Positions 1 to 7,681 are shown, counted from the first letter of the stretch. The stretch: 35,522 nt of DNA from Pseudomonas fluorescens (GCA_003241595.1 QFOU01000007.1:1-35522), one strand, 5' to 3'. The notes: generated by a model not told the origin, from the letters alone. Numbers and translations: made by a program.

Positions 1-1
1 C

Positions 2-397
2 GCCTACAACGCCGGGGGTGTGGACCAGGATGGTATCGGTGCCGGTACGCTGGCCTCCATCTCGGTGGATGCGGAAGGTTTCGTGAGTGGTTCGTTCACC
101 AACGGTGAAGTGAAGAAGCTGTTCAAGGTTGCCCTTGCCGCCTTCCAGAACCCTGCCGGTTTGGAAGTTGTGAGCGGTAGCCTGCTGCAATCGACCGATG
201 CCAGCGGCCAACCCCTGCTGAAGCAGCCGGGTGTGGGTGGAGCCGGCCGTTTGGTAAGTGGTAGCCTTGAAGGTAGCACCACCGACATTGCCGGTGAGTT
301 CTCCAACATGATCGTGGCTCAGCGCGCATTCCAAGCGAGTTCCAAGGTCATTACCACGGTTGACCAGATGCTGAATGAGCTCCTTCAGCTTCGATAG
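2..397 (+). CDS. flgE: Flagellar hook protein FlgE, C-terminal part (5' end outside window)
   Basis: The reading frame is open from base 2, so only the last 131 residues are present. FlgE polymerises into the extracellular hook joining the flagellar rod to the filament. The visible part has the typical hook C-terminus: AFQNPAGLE, then a GxGGxGxLVSGSLEGS stretch, then the coiled-coil end with FSNMIVAQRAFQASSKVITT and DQMLNELLQLR. The VAQRAFQA(S)SK pattern is shared by the rod/hook family. FlgF and FlgG end similarly, but the GQPLLKQPGVGGAG segment and the long preceding domain favour FlgE. The stop is followed by structured repeat element A and a strong terminator, so this is the last gene of its unit. 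The FlgE assignment over FlgG is an inference from family knowledge. Confidence 0.85.
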   Translation, partial: AYNAGGVDQDGIGAGTLASISVDAEGFVSGSFTNGEVKKLFKVALAAFQNPAGLEVVSGSLLQSTDASGQPLLKQPGVGGAGRLVSGSLEGSTTDIAGEFSNMIVAQRAFQASSKVITTVDQMLNELLQLR

Positions 398-406
398 GAG
401 CGCGGC

Positions 407-500
407 CTAAAAACCTCCCCGAGCACCTTTTCGTGTGGCTTATGTACCTTCTGCTTTGTACACTGCGCCCCACGAAAAGGCACCCGGATGAGCTTTTTAG
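407..500 (+). repeat. Structured repeat element A (nested hairpin family)
   Basis: Outer arms CTAAAAA (407-413) and TTTTTAG (494-500) enclose an internal loop with CCCCGAGCA on the left and CACCCGGATGA on the right. An inner 10-bp stem pairs CCTTTTCGTG (426-435) with CACGAAAAGG (471-480), and an apical stem pairs TGTAC (443-447) with GTACA (458-462). Architecture and length match elements B (7682-7774) and C (9928-10020), although the stem sequences differ by compensatory changes. A GCGCG-containing tail and a further hairpin (about 508-532) follow. It lies between flgE and the terminator before fumC. Function is unknown. Confidence 0.75.
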
Positions 501-535
501 AGTTGCGCGTGGTGCCTCGAACAGAGGTGTTACGG

Positions 536-571
536 AAAAAACAACGGCCCCTCTGGTGCCGTTGTTTTTTT
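536..571 (+). terminator. Rho-independent terminator between flgE and fumC
   Basis: A perfect 13-bp stem (536-548 with 558-570) has a 9-base loop and ends in a run of seven T. The left arm begins with six A, so it could also work on the minus strand. It separates the flagellar transcript and repeat element A from fumC. Confidence 0.85.
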
Positions 572-608
572 ACGCTTACAGTGTGCGGCATAAGAAGGAT
601 ATACACCC

Positions 609-2096
609 ATGGCCACTGCCACTAAAAAACCCGCTGCCAAAGCTTCTGTTAAACCCGCTACCAAGGCTTCGGCCAGTGTGACCAAGCTGGATGCCAAGGT
701 GCGGATGGAAAGTGACAGCATGGGACAGGTCGCTGTTCCGGCCGACCGTTACTGGGCGGCCCAGACCCAGCGCAGTAGCGAAAACTTCCGTATTGGTGGC
801 GAGCAGCGTTTTTCCTTCACGCCCCGTTTCATCAAGGCGTATGCGGTTTTGAAGAAATCCGCTGCGCTGGCCAACGGTGATTTGAAACTGCTGGATGCCA
901 AGCTGGTGAAAGCCATTGCCGCCGCCGCCGATGAAGTGATCGCTGGTAAGATGGAGGGGAATTTCCCGCTGGTGGTCTGGCAGACCGGCAGCGGTACCCA
1001 GACCAATATGAACCTGAATGAAGTGATTGCGGGCCGTGCCAACGAGATGCTGACCGGCACCCGTGGTGGCAAGTCTCCCGTTCACCCCAACGACCATGTG
1101 AACAAGGGCCAGAGCAGCAACGATACCTTCCCCACCGCCATGCACATTGCCGCCTGTGATGCCGTGGCGCATGACCTGATGCCGGTGTTGGCCAACCTGC
1201 GCAAAGAGCTGCAGAAGAAGGCCAAGGCCTGGCAGAAGGTGGTCAAGATCGGCCGGACCCACTTGCAGGATGCGACGCCGCTGACCCTCGGTCAGGAATT
1301 CGGTGCCTTTGCGGCCCAGATCGAATTTGCCGAAGCGTGCATGAAGGCGTCTCTGGACGGTGCGATGGCACTGCCCATCGGTGGTACCGCCGTGGGTACC
1401 GGTTTGAACACCCATGTAAAATTCCCCGCGTTGGTGACCAAGTACTCGGCCAAAGAGCTGGGTCTGAAGTTCAAGGAAATGGAGAACAAGTTCTTTGGCC
1501 TGGCCGCCCATGATCCGTTGGTCCAGCTTTCCGCCAGCCTGAAGACCACTGCCGTTGCCGCCATGAAGCTGGCGAACGACGTGCGCTTGCTGGGCAGCGG
1601 CCCGCGTTGTGGTCTCAACGAATTGAACTTGCCCGCCAATGAGCCGGGCAGCAGCATCATGCCCGGCAAAGTCAACCCGACCCAGTGTGAAGCGTTGAGC
1701 ATGGTGTGCTGCCAGGTTATTGGTAACGACGCGGCCGTGACCGCTGGTGGATTGCAGGGCCACCTGCAGTTGAACGTGTTCAAGCCGCTCATCATCCACA
1801 ACGTGCTGCAAAGCACCCAGTTGCTGGCCGACGCGTTGCAGAGCTTTATCGATAACTGCTTGGTGGGCCTTGAGCCGAACCATGCCCAGATCGAGCGTCA
1901 TCTGGCCAACAGCCTGATGTTGGTGACGGCGCTGAACCCTGTCATCGGTTACGACAAGGCGGCGCAAGTGGCCAAGAAAGCCTTGCATGACAACATGAGC
2001 CTGAAAGAGGCGGCATTGAAGCTCGGCTTTTTGGATGCCAAGACCTTTGATGCGGCCGTGCGTCCGGAGAAAATGTTGAGCCCGGACAGTAAATAG
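609..2096 (+). CDS. fumC: Class II fumarate hydratase FumC
   Basis: Fumarase catalyses the reversible hydration of fumarate to L-malate in the TCA cycle; class II enzymes are iron-independent cytosolic homotetramers. The family signature GSSIMPGKVN lies at about residues 347-356, and HPNDHVNKGQSSND, which contributes to the active site, starts at about residue 159. GRTHLQDATPLTLGQE is also typical. AAGGA at 595-599 sits 9 bases before the ATG. At 495 residues it is about 30 longer than usual, because it starts with an Ala/Lys/Thr-rich stretch (MATATKKPAAKASVKPATKA) before normal homology begins near residue 27. That tail resembles histone H1-like basic tails and may be disordered. Identification is very secure; the role of the extension is unknown. 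Confidence 0.96.
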   Translation: MATATKKPAAKASVKPATKASASVTKLDAKVRMESDSMGQVAVPADRYWAAQTQRSSENFRIGGEQRFSFTPRFIKAYAVLKKSAALANGDLKLLDAKLVKAIAAAADEVIAGKMEGNFPLVVWQTGSGTQTNMNLNEVIAGRANEMLTGTRGGKSPVHPNDHVNKGQSSNDTFPTAMHIAACDAVAHDLMPVLANLRKELQKKAKAWQKVVKIGRTHLQDATPLTLGQEFGAFAAQIEFAEACMKASLDGAMALPIGGTAVGTGLNTHVKFPALVTKYSAKELGLKFKEMENKFFGLAAHDPLVQLSASLKTTAVAAMKLANDVRLLGSGPRCGLNELNLPANEPGSSIMPGKVNPTQCEALSMVCCQVIGNDAAVTAGGLQGHLQLNVFKPLIIHNVLQSTQLLADALQSFIDNCLVGLEPNHAQIERHLANSLMLVTALNPVIGYDKAAQVAKKALHDNMSLKEAALKLGFLDAKTFDAAVRPEKMLSPDSK

Positions 2097-2125
2097 TCGG
2101 CAGTTTTAGAAAGGTTACCGAACGT

Positions 2126-3148
2126 ATGAGAACCCTTGCGGCGCTGTTTTTAGCAAGCCTTCTGGCGGTAATGGGGTATGCCCTGTTCTGGTGGGTGAGC
2201 CTTGAATATACCACCGGCCAGTTGAAGACCGCCGTTGACGAAGCTCTGCGGGCGGACATCGCTTTTAGCACGCCGCAGTGGGTGCCGGATCCATCGCATG
2301 TGACCATGGACCTGCCTTCGGCCGAGTTGATTTTCAAGGATGGGCCGATCCGCGAAGTGCGGGCGCCCAACCTGCGTTTGGCCAGCAGCTTTTTGATGCG
2401 TGACCGGTGGACCCTTCAGTTGCCGGCCCGTGTGGAAGTGGTTTTGCGGAATGGTTCGAAACTGCTTGTGGAAACCGAAGACGGGAAGGTCATGTGGTTG
2501 CGTGAAGGCAACCGTTTGACCCTGCGTGCCGAAAGTGTGCGGGTTTTGAATCTGGCCGGTGGTGAAGTTCTGCGTTTGGGCGATATGATGCTGGAACGCA
2601 AGGACAGCGATGCCGGTGTGCGTTTGAATCTGGCGAGCCGTCCACGCTGGCAGGGTGGTGAGGGTGTTCTGAGTGGACAGATGGTGATGCCGTCGGCCTC
2701 GTTCGCCGAGGTGCTGAACCTGTTTGGTTCGGGGAACATGCCCGGAGTGGGTGGCCTGTTACGGGCCGTGGTGGCCGGTATGAAACCCGGTGCCCAGTTG
2801 CAGCTTGAGAATATTTCGTTCAAGACAATGAATGAGGGTGAAGCGCCGGTCAGCGGGGCTGTGTTCGGTACATTGTCTACGCTTGCCGATGGTCGTTTGA
2901 CCGGTAACCTGACGTTGACCACCGAGAATGGTTCGCAGGCGCTGGCATGGGTGAACCGTGCCGGAGTGCTGGCGCCGCGCATGCCGATCGAATCGTTGGG
3001 TGTGGCGCGTTTCCAGCGTGGTGTGAGTGCCGTGCGCCCGACCGTGCGTATGGAGAACATGCAGACCACGTTGACCTTGAACGGCCATGTGGTGGGGCCG
3101 TTGCCGGTGGCCCGTGACGTGGTGAACCGCCTGTGGCCGCAACAGTAA
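2126..3148 (+). CDS. DUF2125-like membrane-anchored protein
   Basis: A 340-residue protein with an N-terminal hydrophobic segment (about residues 4-27, LAALFLASLLAVMGYALFWW) that looks like an uncleaved signal anchor; the rest is soluble and would lie in the periplasm. The body is beta-rich, with repeated short patterns such as VEVVLRNGSKLLVETEDGKVMW and ANGLTLRAESV-like strands. The layout (FWW after the anchor, then a long beta domain) resembles the DUF2125 family common in alphaproteobacteria. It follows fumC by 29 bases and is followed after one base by the amidase gene, so it may share a transcript with both. The family call comes from overall pattern, not a decisive motif, and no function is known. 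Confidence 0.6.
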   Translation: MRTLAALFLASLLAVMGYALFWWVSLEYTTGQLKTAVDEALRADIAFSTPQWVPDPSHVTMDLPSAELIFKDGPIREVRAPNLRLASSFLMRDRWTLQLPARVEVVLRNGSKLLVETEDGKVMWLREGNRLTLRAESVRVLNLAGGEVLRLGDMMLERKDSDAGVRLNLASRPRWQGGEGVLSGQMVMPSASFAEVLNLFGSGNMPGVGGLLRAVVAGMKPGAQLQLENISFKTMNEGEAPVSGAVFGTLSTLADGRLTGNLTLTTENGSQALAWVNRAGVLAPRMPIESLGVARFQRGVSAVRPTVRMENMQTTLTLNGHVVGPLPVARDVVNRLWPQQ

Positions 3149-3149
3149 G

Positions 3150-3698
3150 ATGTTGACGCCGGATTCTCCGTTGGTGACGCGTGTGGTGGCGAGCCCTAAC
3201 CGGCGTGCGCGTACCCTCGAGGAGCGGATTGAATTCCTTGTGATTCATGGCACATGGATGGTGGGTGACGAGGGCGCGCTGTCGCGGTTGACCGACCCGG
3301 TGGCCGAGGTGAGTTGCCATTATTACATTACGCGGACGGGTGAGATCATTCAGCTGGTGGCTGAGCGTGATGTGGCGTGGCATGCGGGAAAAAGTCAGGC
3401 GGTGAATGCGGCGGGGGAATTGGTGGAAGGGTTGAATGGCTGGAGCATCGGTATTGAAATTGCCAACAGCGGCTCGTTTGGCGGGCATGTGCCGACGCCT
3501 GAGCTGGAAGCGCATCCGGACTGGATCCATGTTGAGCCGTATACGCCTGCTCAATATGCCGCCGTGAAGGCGTTAGTGGAGGATATTGTCGCGCGCAACC
3601 CGGGGATTAGTAAGGAGCGGGTGTTGGGGCATGACGAGGTTTCGCCGGGGCGGAAAAGCGACCCCGGGCCACACTTTGACTGGAGTTGGTGGCGGTAA
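3150..3698 (+). CDS. N-acetylmuramoyl-L-alanine amidase, AmpD type (Amidase_2)
   Basis: A 182-residue peptidoglycan amidase of the AmpD/PGRP fold, which cuts the bond between N-acetylmuramic acid and the L-alanine of the stem peptide. The zinc ligands are visible: His33 in FLVIHGT, His161 in VLGHDEVSPGRK and Asp171 in SDPGPHFDW, with Lys169 at the usual catalytic lysine position. NGWSIGIEIANSGSF is the core strand of the family. No signal peptide is seen, which favours a cytoplasmic AmpD-like role in recycling anhydro-muropeptides. It starts one base after the preceding stop codon and is probably translated from the same mRNA. A strong terminator follows directly. Which muropeptide it prefers cannot be told. 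Confidence 0.88.
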   Translation: MLTPDSPLVTRVVASPNRRARTLEERIEFLVIHGTWMVGDEGALSRLTDPVAEVSCHYYITRTGEIIQLVAERDVAWHAGKSQAVNAAGELVEGLNGWSIGIEIANSGSFGGHVPTPELEAHPDWIHVEPYTPAQYAAVKALVEDIVARNPGISKERVLGHDEVSPGRKSDPGPHFDWSWWR

Positions 3699-3703
3699 CG
3701 TTC

Positions 3704-3728
3704 ATGGCCCTTGTGAAGGGCCATTTTT
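3704..3728 (+). terminator. Terminator after the amidase gene
   Basis: A 9-bp perfect stem, ATGGCCCTT (3704-3712) with AAGGGCCAT (3716-3724), has a three-base loop and runs into TTTTT. It closes the fumC/DUF2125/amidase unit. Confidence 0.85.
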
Positions 3729-3754
3729 AGGCCTGAAAAAGCTTGAAAGAGCGC

Positions 3755-3785
3755 TTGTTTTTAGGTGGCTTCCACTCCATATAAG
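3755..3785 (+). promoter_or_regulatory. Candidate promoter of the 6S-like RNA / helicase unit
   Basis: TATAAG at 3780-3785 is a good -10 candidate. A weak TTGTTT at 3755-3760 could be the -35, but the 19-base spacing is long. It lies just after the amidase terminator and would start RNA near 3792, shortly before the long closing stem of the structured RNA. Confidence 0.35.
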
Positions 3786-3791
3786 GTGCAA

Positions 3792-3985
3792 GCGATTGAG
3801 CGGGGCGTAAGCTTTGCCGTTGTGACGTACCTTGGCTTTTTGCGTGGAAACACGCCTACGGGCCCACGAATTCAAGAAGAGCAGGTCTACTGTTCCTTGC
3901 CATCGGCCACCTGTTGCGAGACATGGTGGCTTATATTCTCCCGCTTCCAGATGCCAGAGTGCACGACGGAGCTTATTAGGGAACC
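3792..3985 (+). ncRNA. Candidate structured RNA, 6S RNA-like
   Basis: This 300-base gap has no convincing protein gene but can fold as a rod. A closing stem pairs TAAGCTTTG...CGT (from 3807) with the segment ending at GGAGCTTA (3960-3976), including G-T wobbles, one mismatch and one bulge. Next come a short stem CTTGGC (3831-3836) with GCC-A-GAG, an open bubble with a T-run, and a small hairpin GCGTG-GAAA-CACGC (3842-3855). An upper arm follows (CCAC with GTGG; CAGGT with ACCTG). A closing stem, central bubble and small hairpin on the 5' side of the bubble is the layout of 6S RNA (ssrS), which binds sigma-70 RNA polymerase. The size (about 190 bases) also fits. The 6S name is an inference, and the sequence alone does not prove it. 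Confidence 0.42.
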
Positions 3986-4000
3986 CACCGACAGGTGGGT
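3983..4000 (+). promoter_or_regulatory. Hairpin in the helicase translation-initiation region
   Basis: ACCCACC (3983-3989), a GACA loop and GGTGGGT (3994-4000) form a perfect 7-bp hairpin ending six bases before the ATG at 4007. It covers the only purine-rich stretch (AGGTGGG) that could serve as ribosome binding site, so it may limit translation or mark the end of the upstream RNA. No T-run follows, so it is not a classical terminator. Confidence 0.5.
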
Positions 4001-4006
4001 GTTGCC

Positions 4007-6280
4007 ATGTCTGCAAAACTATTTGAGACGCTCGGCCATCTTCCGGTTGCCGAAATTGCGCCTGCTGTTGCTGCGTCGGTTCTTGGCGGTACAGTGACCG
4101 TCGTGGCTTCGGCCACCGGCAGCGGTAAGACGCTGCTGTTGCCACCGTCGCTGGCGTTAGCCAGCGACGAGCAGATCGTTGTGCTTGTTCCCCGCCGTTT
4201 TCTGGCGGTGAACGCGGCGGAGACCGTCTGCGACCTTTCCGGCCTTACAGTGGGAGAGGAAGTCGGTTTTGCCGTGGGGGCTCAGTCGGGTGAAAACTCC
4301 CACTGGTCGGTGGCGACCAAGGTGTTTTACTGCACCTATGGTTATGCCATTGCCTCCGGACTGATCCATCGTGCCAGCACGATCGTGCTGGATGAGGTGC
4401 ATGAAGCTTCGCTCGATATGAGTATCGTGCGTGCCTTGCTGCATCGTCGGCTTGCGGCCGGTGAGCGGGTCAACATCCTCGAGATGTCGGCCACCATCAA
4501 TGCCGCGCATCAGGCAGCTTACTGGCAGCAGGTTGCGCCGGTACAGGTCATGGAAATTGATGGCCGCACCTTCCCGTGCGTCCGTCGTCATCGTCCGGCT
4601 TCGCCCATTGAAGATGAGGTGAAGACTCTGCTTGAGGAAGGTCGTACGGGTATTCTTGTGTTTCGTCCCGGTCGGGGCGAGGTGGAAGATACTGCGGCGG
4701 CCATTCGCAAGAAGATGGGTGATGCGGTTGAGGTTGCCGAAATCTATGGCGAGCTTGATTACCAGTTGCGCAAACAGGCTGTGGCGATGCCCAATGGCAA
4801 AGCCAAGGTTCTGGTGGGCACCAATGTGGTGGAGTCGGGGGCGAACATACCCTGGCTCGACTCCGGTGTCTCGTGTGGTACGGCCAAGGAGATCAGTGTG
4901 CGTCCGGAAACGGGGGCCACTTACCTTGGGCTGATCGATCTTCCGCGATGGAGGCTCGAGCAGCAGGAAGGTCGTGTCAAACGCTTCCGTGATGGCATCT
5001 TCGTGCTTTGCGCGGAGAAGTCCCACGATCAGCGCGAGGCCGAAACGACTCCGGAGATCAAGCGTTTGCCGCTGACCGAACTGGTGATGCACTGCGCAGG
5101 ATTCGGTATTCGTGCCGAAGAACTCGTTTTTGATCATGCGCCCGACCGGGATCGCATTCTCGAAGCCGAGATCAAGTTGCAGCGCCTCGGTCTGATCGAT
5201 ACCCAGTGCCGCCTGACACCGGCGGGCCAGTGGGTCACGAATCTGCCGGTCGGCCCGGAAACGGGTGCGATGCTCTGGTATGCCAAGGAAACCGGCGTGC
5301 TGGCGGCGGCATTGCCGCTGGCCGCAGTGATCGAGGTGGACGGTATCCGCAAGGATTTCCGCGAATCTCATGATCTGAACACCGAATCGGATTGGCTGGA
5401 TGCCCTTGCGGCTTTCCAGATGATCTATGATGAACGTGATGCGGCCACGCGCAAGCGCTACATGGAACGGTGGAATGTCTCCTACAAGCGGTTTGATTCC
5501 GCACGGGAGCTTCTGCATGACCTGAAGCGTCGTTTTGACGGTGAGGGCAGCGTGAATGCGAAGGCTTCGGCCGAGCAGCTCAAGCTATGCCTGGTGGCGG
5601 GGTTCGTTACGAACCTGTTCACTGGCCGTCAGATGATGACCCCTGTTGTGAGTGACCAGCGTGGTGCTTACAATGTCGGTCATGGCTCTGCCACAACTGC
5701 TTACCTTTACAGCGGATATGCCCTCGGGCAGCTTCGCACCATCCAGCCCCGTGACAAGACCAAGCCGTCTTTCACGATCCTGGAGAAGGTGACCAGCGTC
5801 TCGCTTGAGGATATCCTCAAGGTGGCGGCATTCCGGCCCTCGCTTGTTACGAGCGAGATGCGCCGTGATCCGGTTGCGGAGCATCCGTCCCGTATGATGC
5901 AGGTCACAACCCATCTTCTCTTCGGAGAATTCAAGTTGGGTGAAGGACGGCAGATGGTGACGGCGACCCCGGTCGAAGTGGATGCCATGGCGGCTGCGAG
6001 AGCAAGCCGTGAGGCGTACATCTCGCGGTTGCGCAAGCTCAACCGCTCGCGTGTGCAGGTAGGGTTGTCGGAACTGTCCTTTAACAACCAAGGCTTTATT
6101 TTTCCGGGGTGGGGCAAACTACAGCCCTATACGGAAGAGAATATCGTCAAGGCGGAGAAGGATAGTGCCACCGAAGTGGGCGACCGCATGAAGGCTTTAC
6201 GTTCGGATCAACCGATCGTGAAGGGGGGTTCTGCTCCGTTTGAGGCGTTGTCTCAGATGCGGAAGCAATTACGTAAATAA
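4007..6280 (+). CDS. DEAH-box (HrpA/HrpB-like) ATP-dependent RNA helicase
   Basis: A 757-residue superfamily 2 helicase. Motif I is ATGSGKT (residues 36-42), motif II is DEVH (129-132), motif III is SAT (161-163) and the motif VI region is QQEGRVKR (319-326). The last differs from the usual QRxGRxGR: the second Q replaces R and K replaces the last G. A winged-helix/HA2-like region follows (ELVMHCAGFGIRAEELVF, then LQRLGLID and LTPAGQWVTNLP), as in HrpA, HrpB and eukaryotic DEAH splicing helicases. These proteins unwind or remodel RNA-protein complexes using ATP. The ATG at 4007 (MSAKLFETLG) is preferred over an in-frame GTG at 3995 inside a hairpin. It uses more CTT/CTC/TCG codons than the dcw genes, by eye. 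The exact subfamily and RNA target are unknown. Confidence 0.85.
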   Translation: MSAKLFETLGHLPVAEIAPAVAASVLGGTVTVVASATGSGKTLLLPPSLALASDEQIVVLVPRRFLAVNAAETVCDLSGLTVGEEVGFAVGAQSGENSHWSVATKVFYCTYGYAIASGLIHRASTIVLDEVHEASLDMSIVRALLHRRLAAGERVNILEMSATINAAHQAAYWQQVAPVQVMEIDGRTFPCVRRHRPASPIEDEVKTLLEEGRTGILVFRPGRGEVEDTAAAIRKKMGDAVEVAEIYGELDYQLRKQAVAMPNGKAKVLVGTNVVESGANIPWLDSGVSCGTAKEISVRPETGATYLGLIDLPRWRLEQQEGRVKRFRDGIFVLCAEKSHDQREAETTPEIKRLPLTELVMHCAGFGIRAEELVFDHAPDRDRILEAEIKLQRLGLIDTQCRLTPAGQWVTNLPVGPETGAMLWYAKETGVLAAALPLAAVIEVDGIRKDFRESHDLNTESDWLDALAAFQMIYDERDAATRKRYMERWNVSYKRFDSARELLHDLKRRFDGEGSVNAKASAEQLKLCLVAGFVTNLFTGRQMMTPVVSDQRGAYNVGHGSATTAYLYSGYALGQLRTIQPRDKTKPSFTILEKVTSVSLEDILKVAAFRPSLVTSEMRRDPVAEHPSRMMQVTTHLLFGEFKLGEGRQMVTATPVEVDAMAAARASREAYISRLRKLNRSRVQVGLSELSFNNQGFIFPGWGKLQPYTEENIVKAEKDSATEVGDRMKALRSDQPIVKGGSAPFEALSQMRKQLRK

Positions 6281-6325
6281 CGCGCGCTGCGAAGCGCCCG
6301 ATGAACTTAAATATGATACCTACAG

Positions 6326-6356
6326 CCCCGTCGCATTTATGCGGCGGGGTTTTTTT
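6326..6356 (+). terminator. Terminator after the helicase gene
   Basis: CCCCG-T-CGCA pairs with TGCG-G-CGGGG across a TTTA loop, followed by seven T. It lies between the helicase stop and the convergent collar-protein gene. Confidence 0.88.
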
Positions 6357-6383
6357 GTGGCACTCATTTTTAAAGAGAGCTGA

Positions 6384-6998
6384 TCAGTTCTTGCGGCAGA
6401 ACAGAACGGCCACGTTCTTGGGCCGGGTTTCGGCTCCGCCTGTGAGGCTGATGGCTTGACTGTTAACGGCATAGTCACGTGATCTGTCGCTGGTACGGAA
6501 GGTGTTGTGCACATTGCCTACCGGCCAACCTTGTGTGGAGGCATCATTCTGGTCGCTCGTGGGAGCGTAGGCGGTGTGGGTGTGGCTGCCGAGCATATCG
6601 GCTTGCGTGTTGCCGGGGGCGCGGTTTCCATCCGGATCGGTTCCGGTGCTGTTATCGATACCGCGTAGGAAACGCCCCCTGGCAGCTGTGTAGACACTCC
6701 ATCCACTTGGGCAACTGGTGAGGTCGAAGGCCATGATTGCGCCGGTGGGAATGGCGATATTGATGGCTTGCTGGGTTCGAAGAGGTGTCATCAATTGGTC
6801 GTTGTTGGTGCCTGTTTCTGCTTCGGTTTGAGTTGCCAGCCAAGAACCCGTGGCGCTTACGGCCTGAACGTAACCCGTGGTAATGATGCTCGTGCTGTTC
6901 ATGAGACTTTGTGCATGAGCAGGAGAGCCGAGCACGCCTACTGACCCTATGACCATAGAGAGAACAAATATATGGTAAGGATATGAATGAATCCGCAT
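6384..6998 (-). CDS. Secreted phage tail-collar-like protein
   Basis: A 204-residue protein that starts with a signal peptide (VLSMVIGSVGVLGSPAHAQS, cleavage probably after AHA). The middle has NNDQLMTPLRTQQAI, a motif seen in tail-fibre proteins next to the collar domain. The C-terminal half is a collar-type domain: PTGAIMAFDLTSCPSGWSVY, then RGRFLRGID, GSHTHT, and the ending AETRPKNVAVLFCRKN, close to the ENRPKNxAVxYCIK ending of tail fibres. Its ribosome binding site CAGGAG is 8 bases before the ATG. No other phage genes are nearby, and a phage tail protein would not normally have a signal peptide, so this looks like a domesticated collar domain exported by the cell. Function is unknown; surface adhesion is one possibility. 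Confidence 0.75.
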   Translation of the reverse strand: MRIHSYPYHIFVLSMVIGSVGVLGSPAHAQSLMNSTSIITTGYVQAVSATGSWLATQTEAETGTNNDQLMTPLRTQQAINIAIPTGAIMAFDLTSCPSGWSVYTAARGRFLRGIDNSTGTDPDGNRAPGNTQADMLGSHTHTAYAPTSDQNDASTQGWPVGNVHNTFRTSDRSRDYAVNSQAISLTGGAETRPKNVAVLFCRKN

Positions 6999-7176
6999 GT
7001 GACCGGCTCCTGTTTACATAGACTGCTTATTTGCTTGTACTTAAAAAGTGGTGCCTCGTAATGCGTTTCAGTGAAAACATGGCGTTTTGTGGGGGTGATA
7101 TGTGGCTCGCCGGTCTCTTCATTTTGTGGAAGTGAATGCCGAGAGACAGCCACATAGGAATGGGAAATATAAAGGT

Positions 7177-7192
7177 GGGGGCCTAAGCCCCC
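7177..7192 (-). terminator. rnpB terminator (minus strand)
   Basis: Read on the minus strand, GGGGGC, a 4-base loop TTAG and GCCCCC are followed by ACCTTTATATTT. This hairpin lies just past the 3' end of rnpB. Confidence 0.65.
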
Positions 7193-7204
7193 ATTGTCTC
7201 CTGT

Positions 7205-7622
7205 TGCACCGATAAGCCGGGTTCTGTCGTCTTTTACAAGACGTGACCACCATTCATCTGCGGCTCTACTTGCGTAGGCCGTCAAGCTACCAACCCGCCT
7301 CCTCCTGACGCCGAACGTCTGGACGCATGCCGCGCCACTGGGGAGGCCTATTCGGTATTGCACCCTCCGGCAGGTTACCGCGGATTGAAACCGTATCCTT
7401 GCGGACAAGTATCAACCCCTTTTGCCCGCTTCGTTACCGTTGCGGCGGTAGGCTTTTACCCTACCTTTTCACCCGTTCCCTTCTCCATATTGCTATGGCT
7501 AAGGGTGGTTCTTTTCTGTGGCCCTGTTGGTCTGGCGGGAGACGCCAGCCCAGATCTTCTCTGGCCGGTGGCATGGGGGTGCCCGGACTTTCCTCGATCT
7601 GGAGATCGCGGTGGTCTGGTGC
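7205..7622 (-). ncRNA. rnpB: RNase P RNA (bacterial type A)
   Basis: Catalytic RNA of ribonuclease P, which removes the 5' leader of precursor tRNAs. On the minus strand the conserved 5' block GAGGAAAGTCCGGGC (about 7585) and the 3' block ACAGAACCCGGCTTAT (near 7212-7227) are both present. Internal landmarks include GGGTGCAATACCGAATAGG and ATGAATGGTGGTCACG. The P1 helix can form from TGCACC at the 5' end and GGTGCA at the 3' end. Length is about 418 bases, normal for the family. A good promoter and a terminator flank it. Apparent reading frames across it are chance. Confidence 0.95.
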
Positions 7623-7628
7623 ACCGTC

Positions 7629-7657
7629 TATATAGGTGAGGTTGGGGGCTTCGACAA
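7629..7657 (-). promoter_or_regulatory. rnpB promoter
   Basis: On the minus strand TTGTCG (-35, 7657-7652) and TATATA (-10, 7634-7629) are exactly 17 bases apart. The predicted start near 7622 coincides with the P1 helix of RNase P RNA. Element B begins about 25 bases further upstream. Confidence 0.75.
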
Positions 7658-7681
7658 GCGGCTGGGGAAGAACGGCGTGGG

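Noticed and set aside
576..1988. Long minus-strand reading frame opposite fumC (470 residues) and similar ones opposite the helicase, murE, mraY and ftsW
   Set aside because: These are shadows produced by the codon bias of the real genes. Their translations are histidine- and arginine-rich, with no family motifs and no ribosome binding sites.
3983..4000. Terminator of the 6S-like RNA
   Set aside because: The hairpin is followed by GTTGCC with no T-run, so it does not fit a Rho-independent terminator.
6384..6998. Prophage remnant
   Set aside because: Only one collar-domain gene is present, and it carries a signal peptide. No capsid, terminase, integrase or attachment repeat is seen around it.
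6947..7408. A 153-residue minus-strand frame over rnpB
   Set aside because: It covers the 3' half of RNase P RNA and the start of the collar gene; the conserved RNA blocks explain the sequence.
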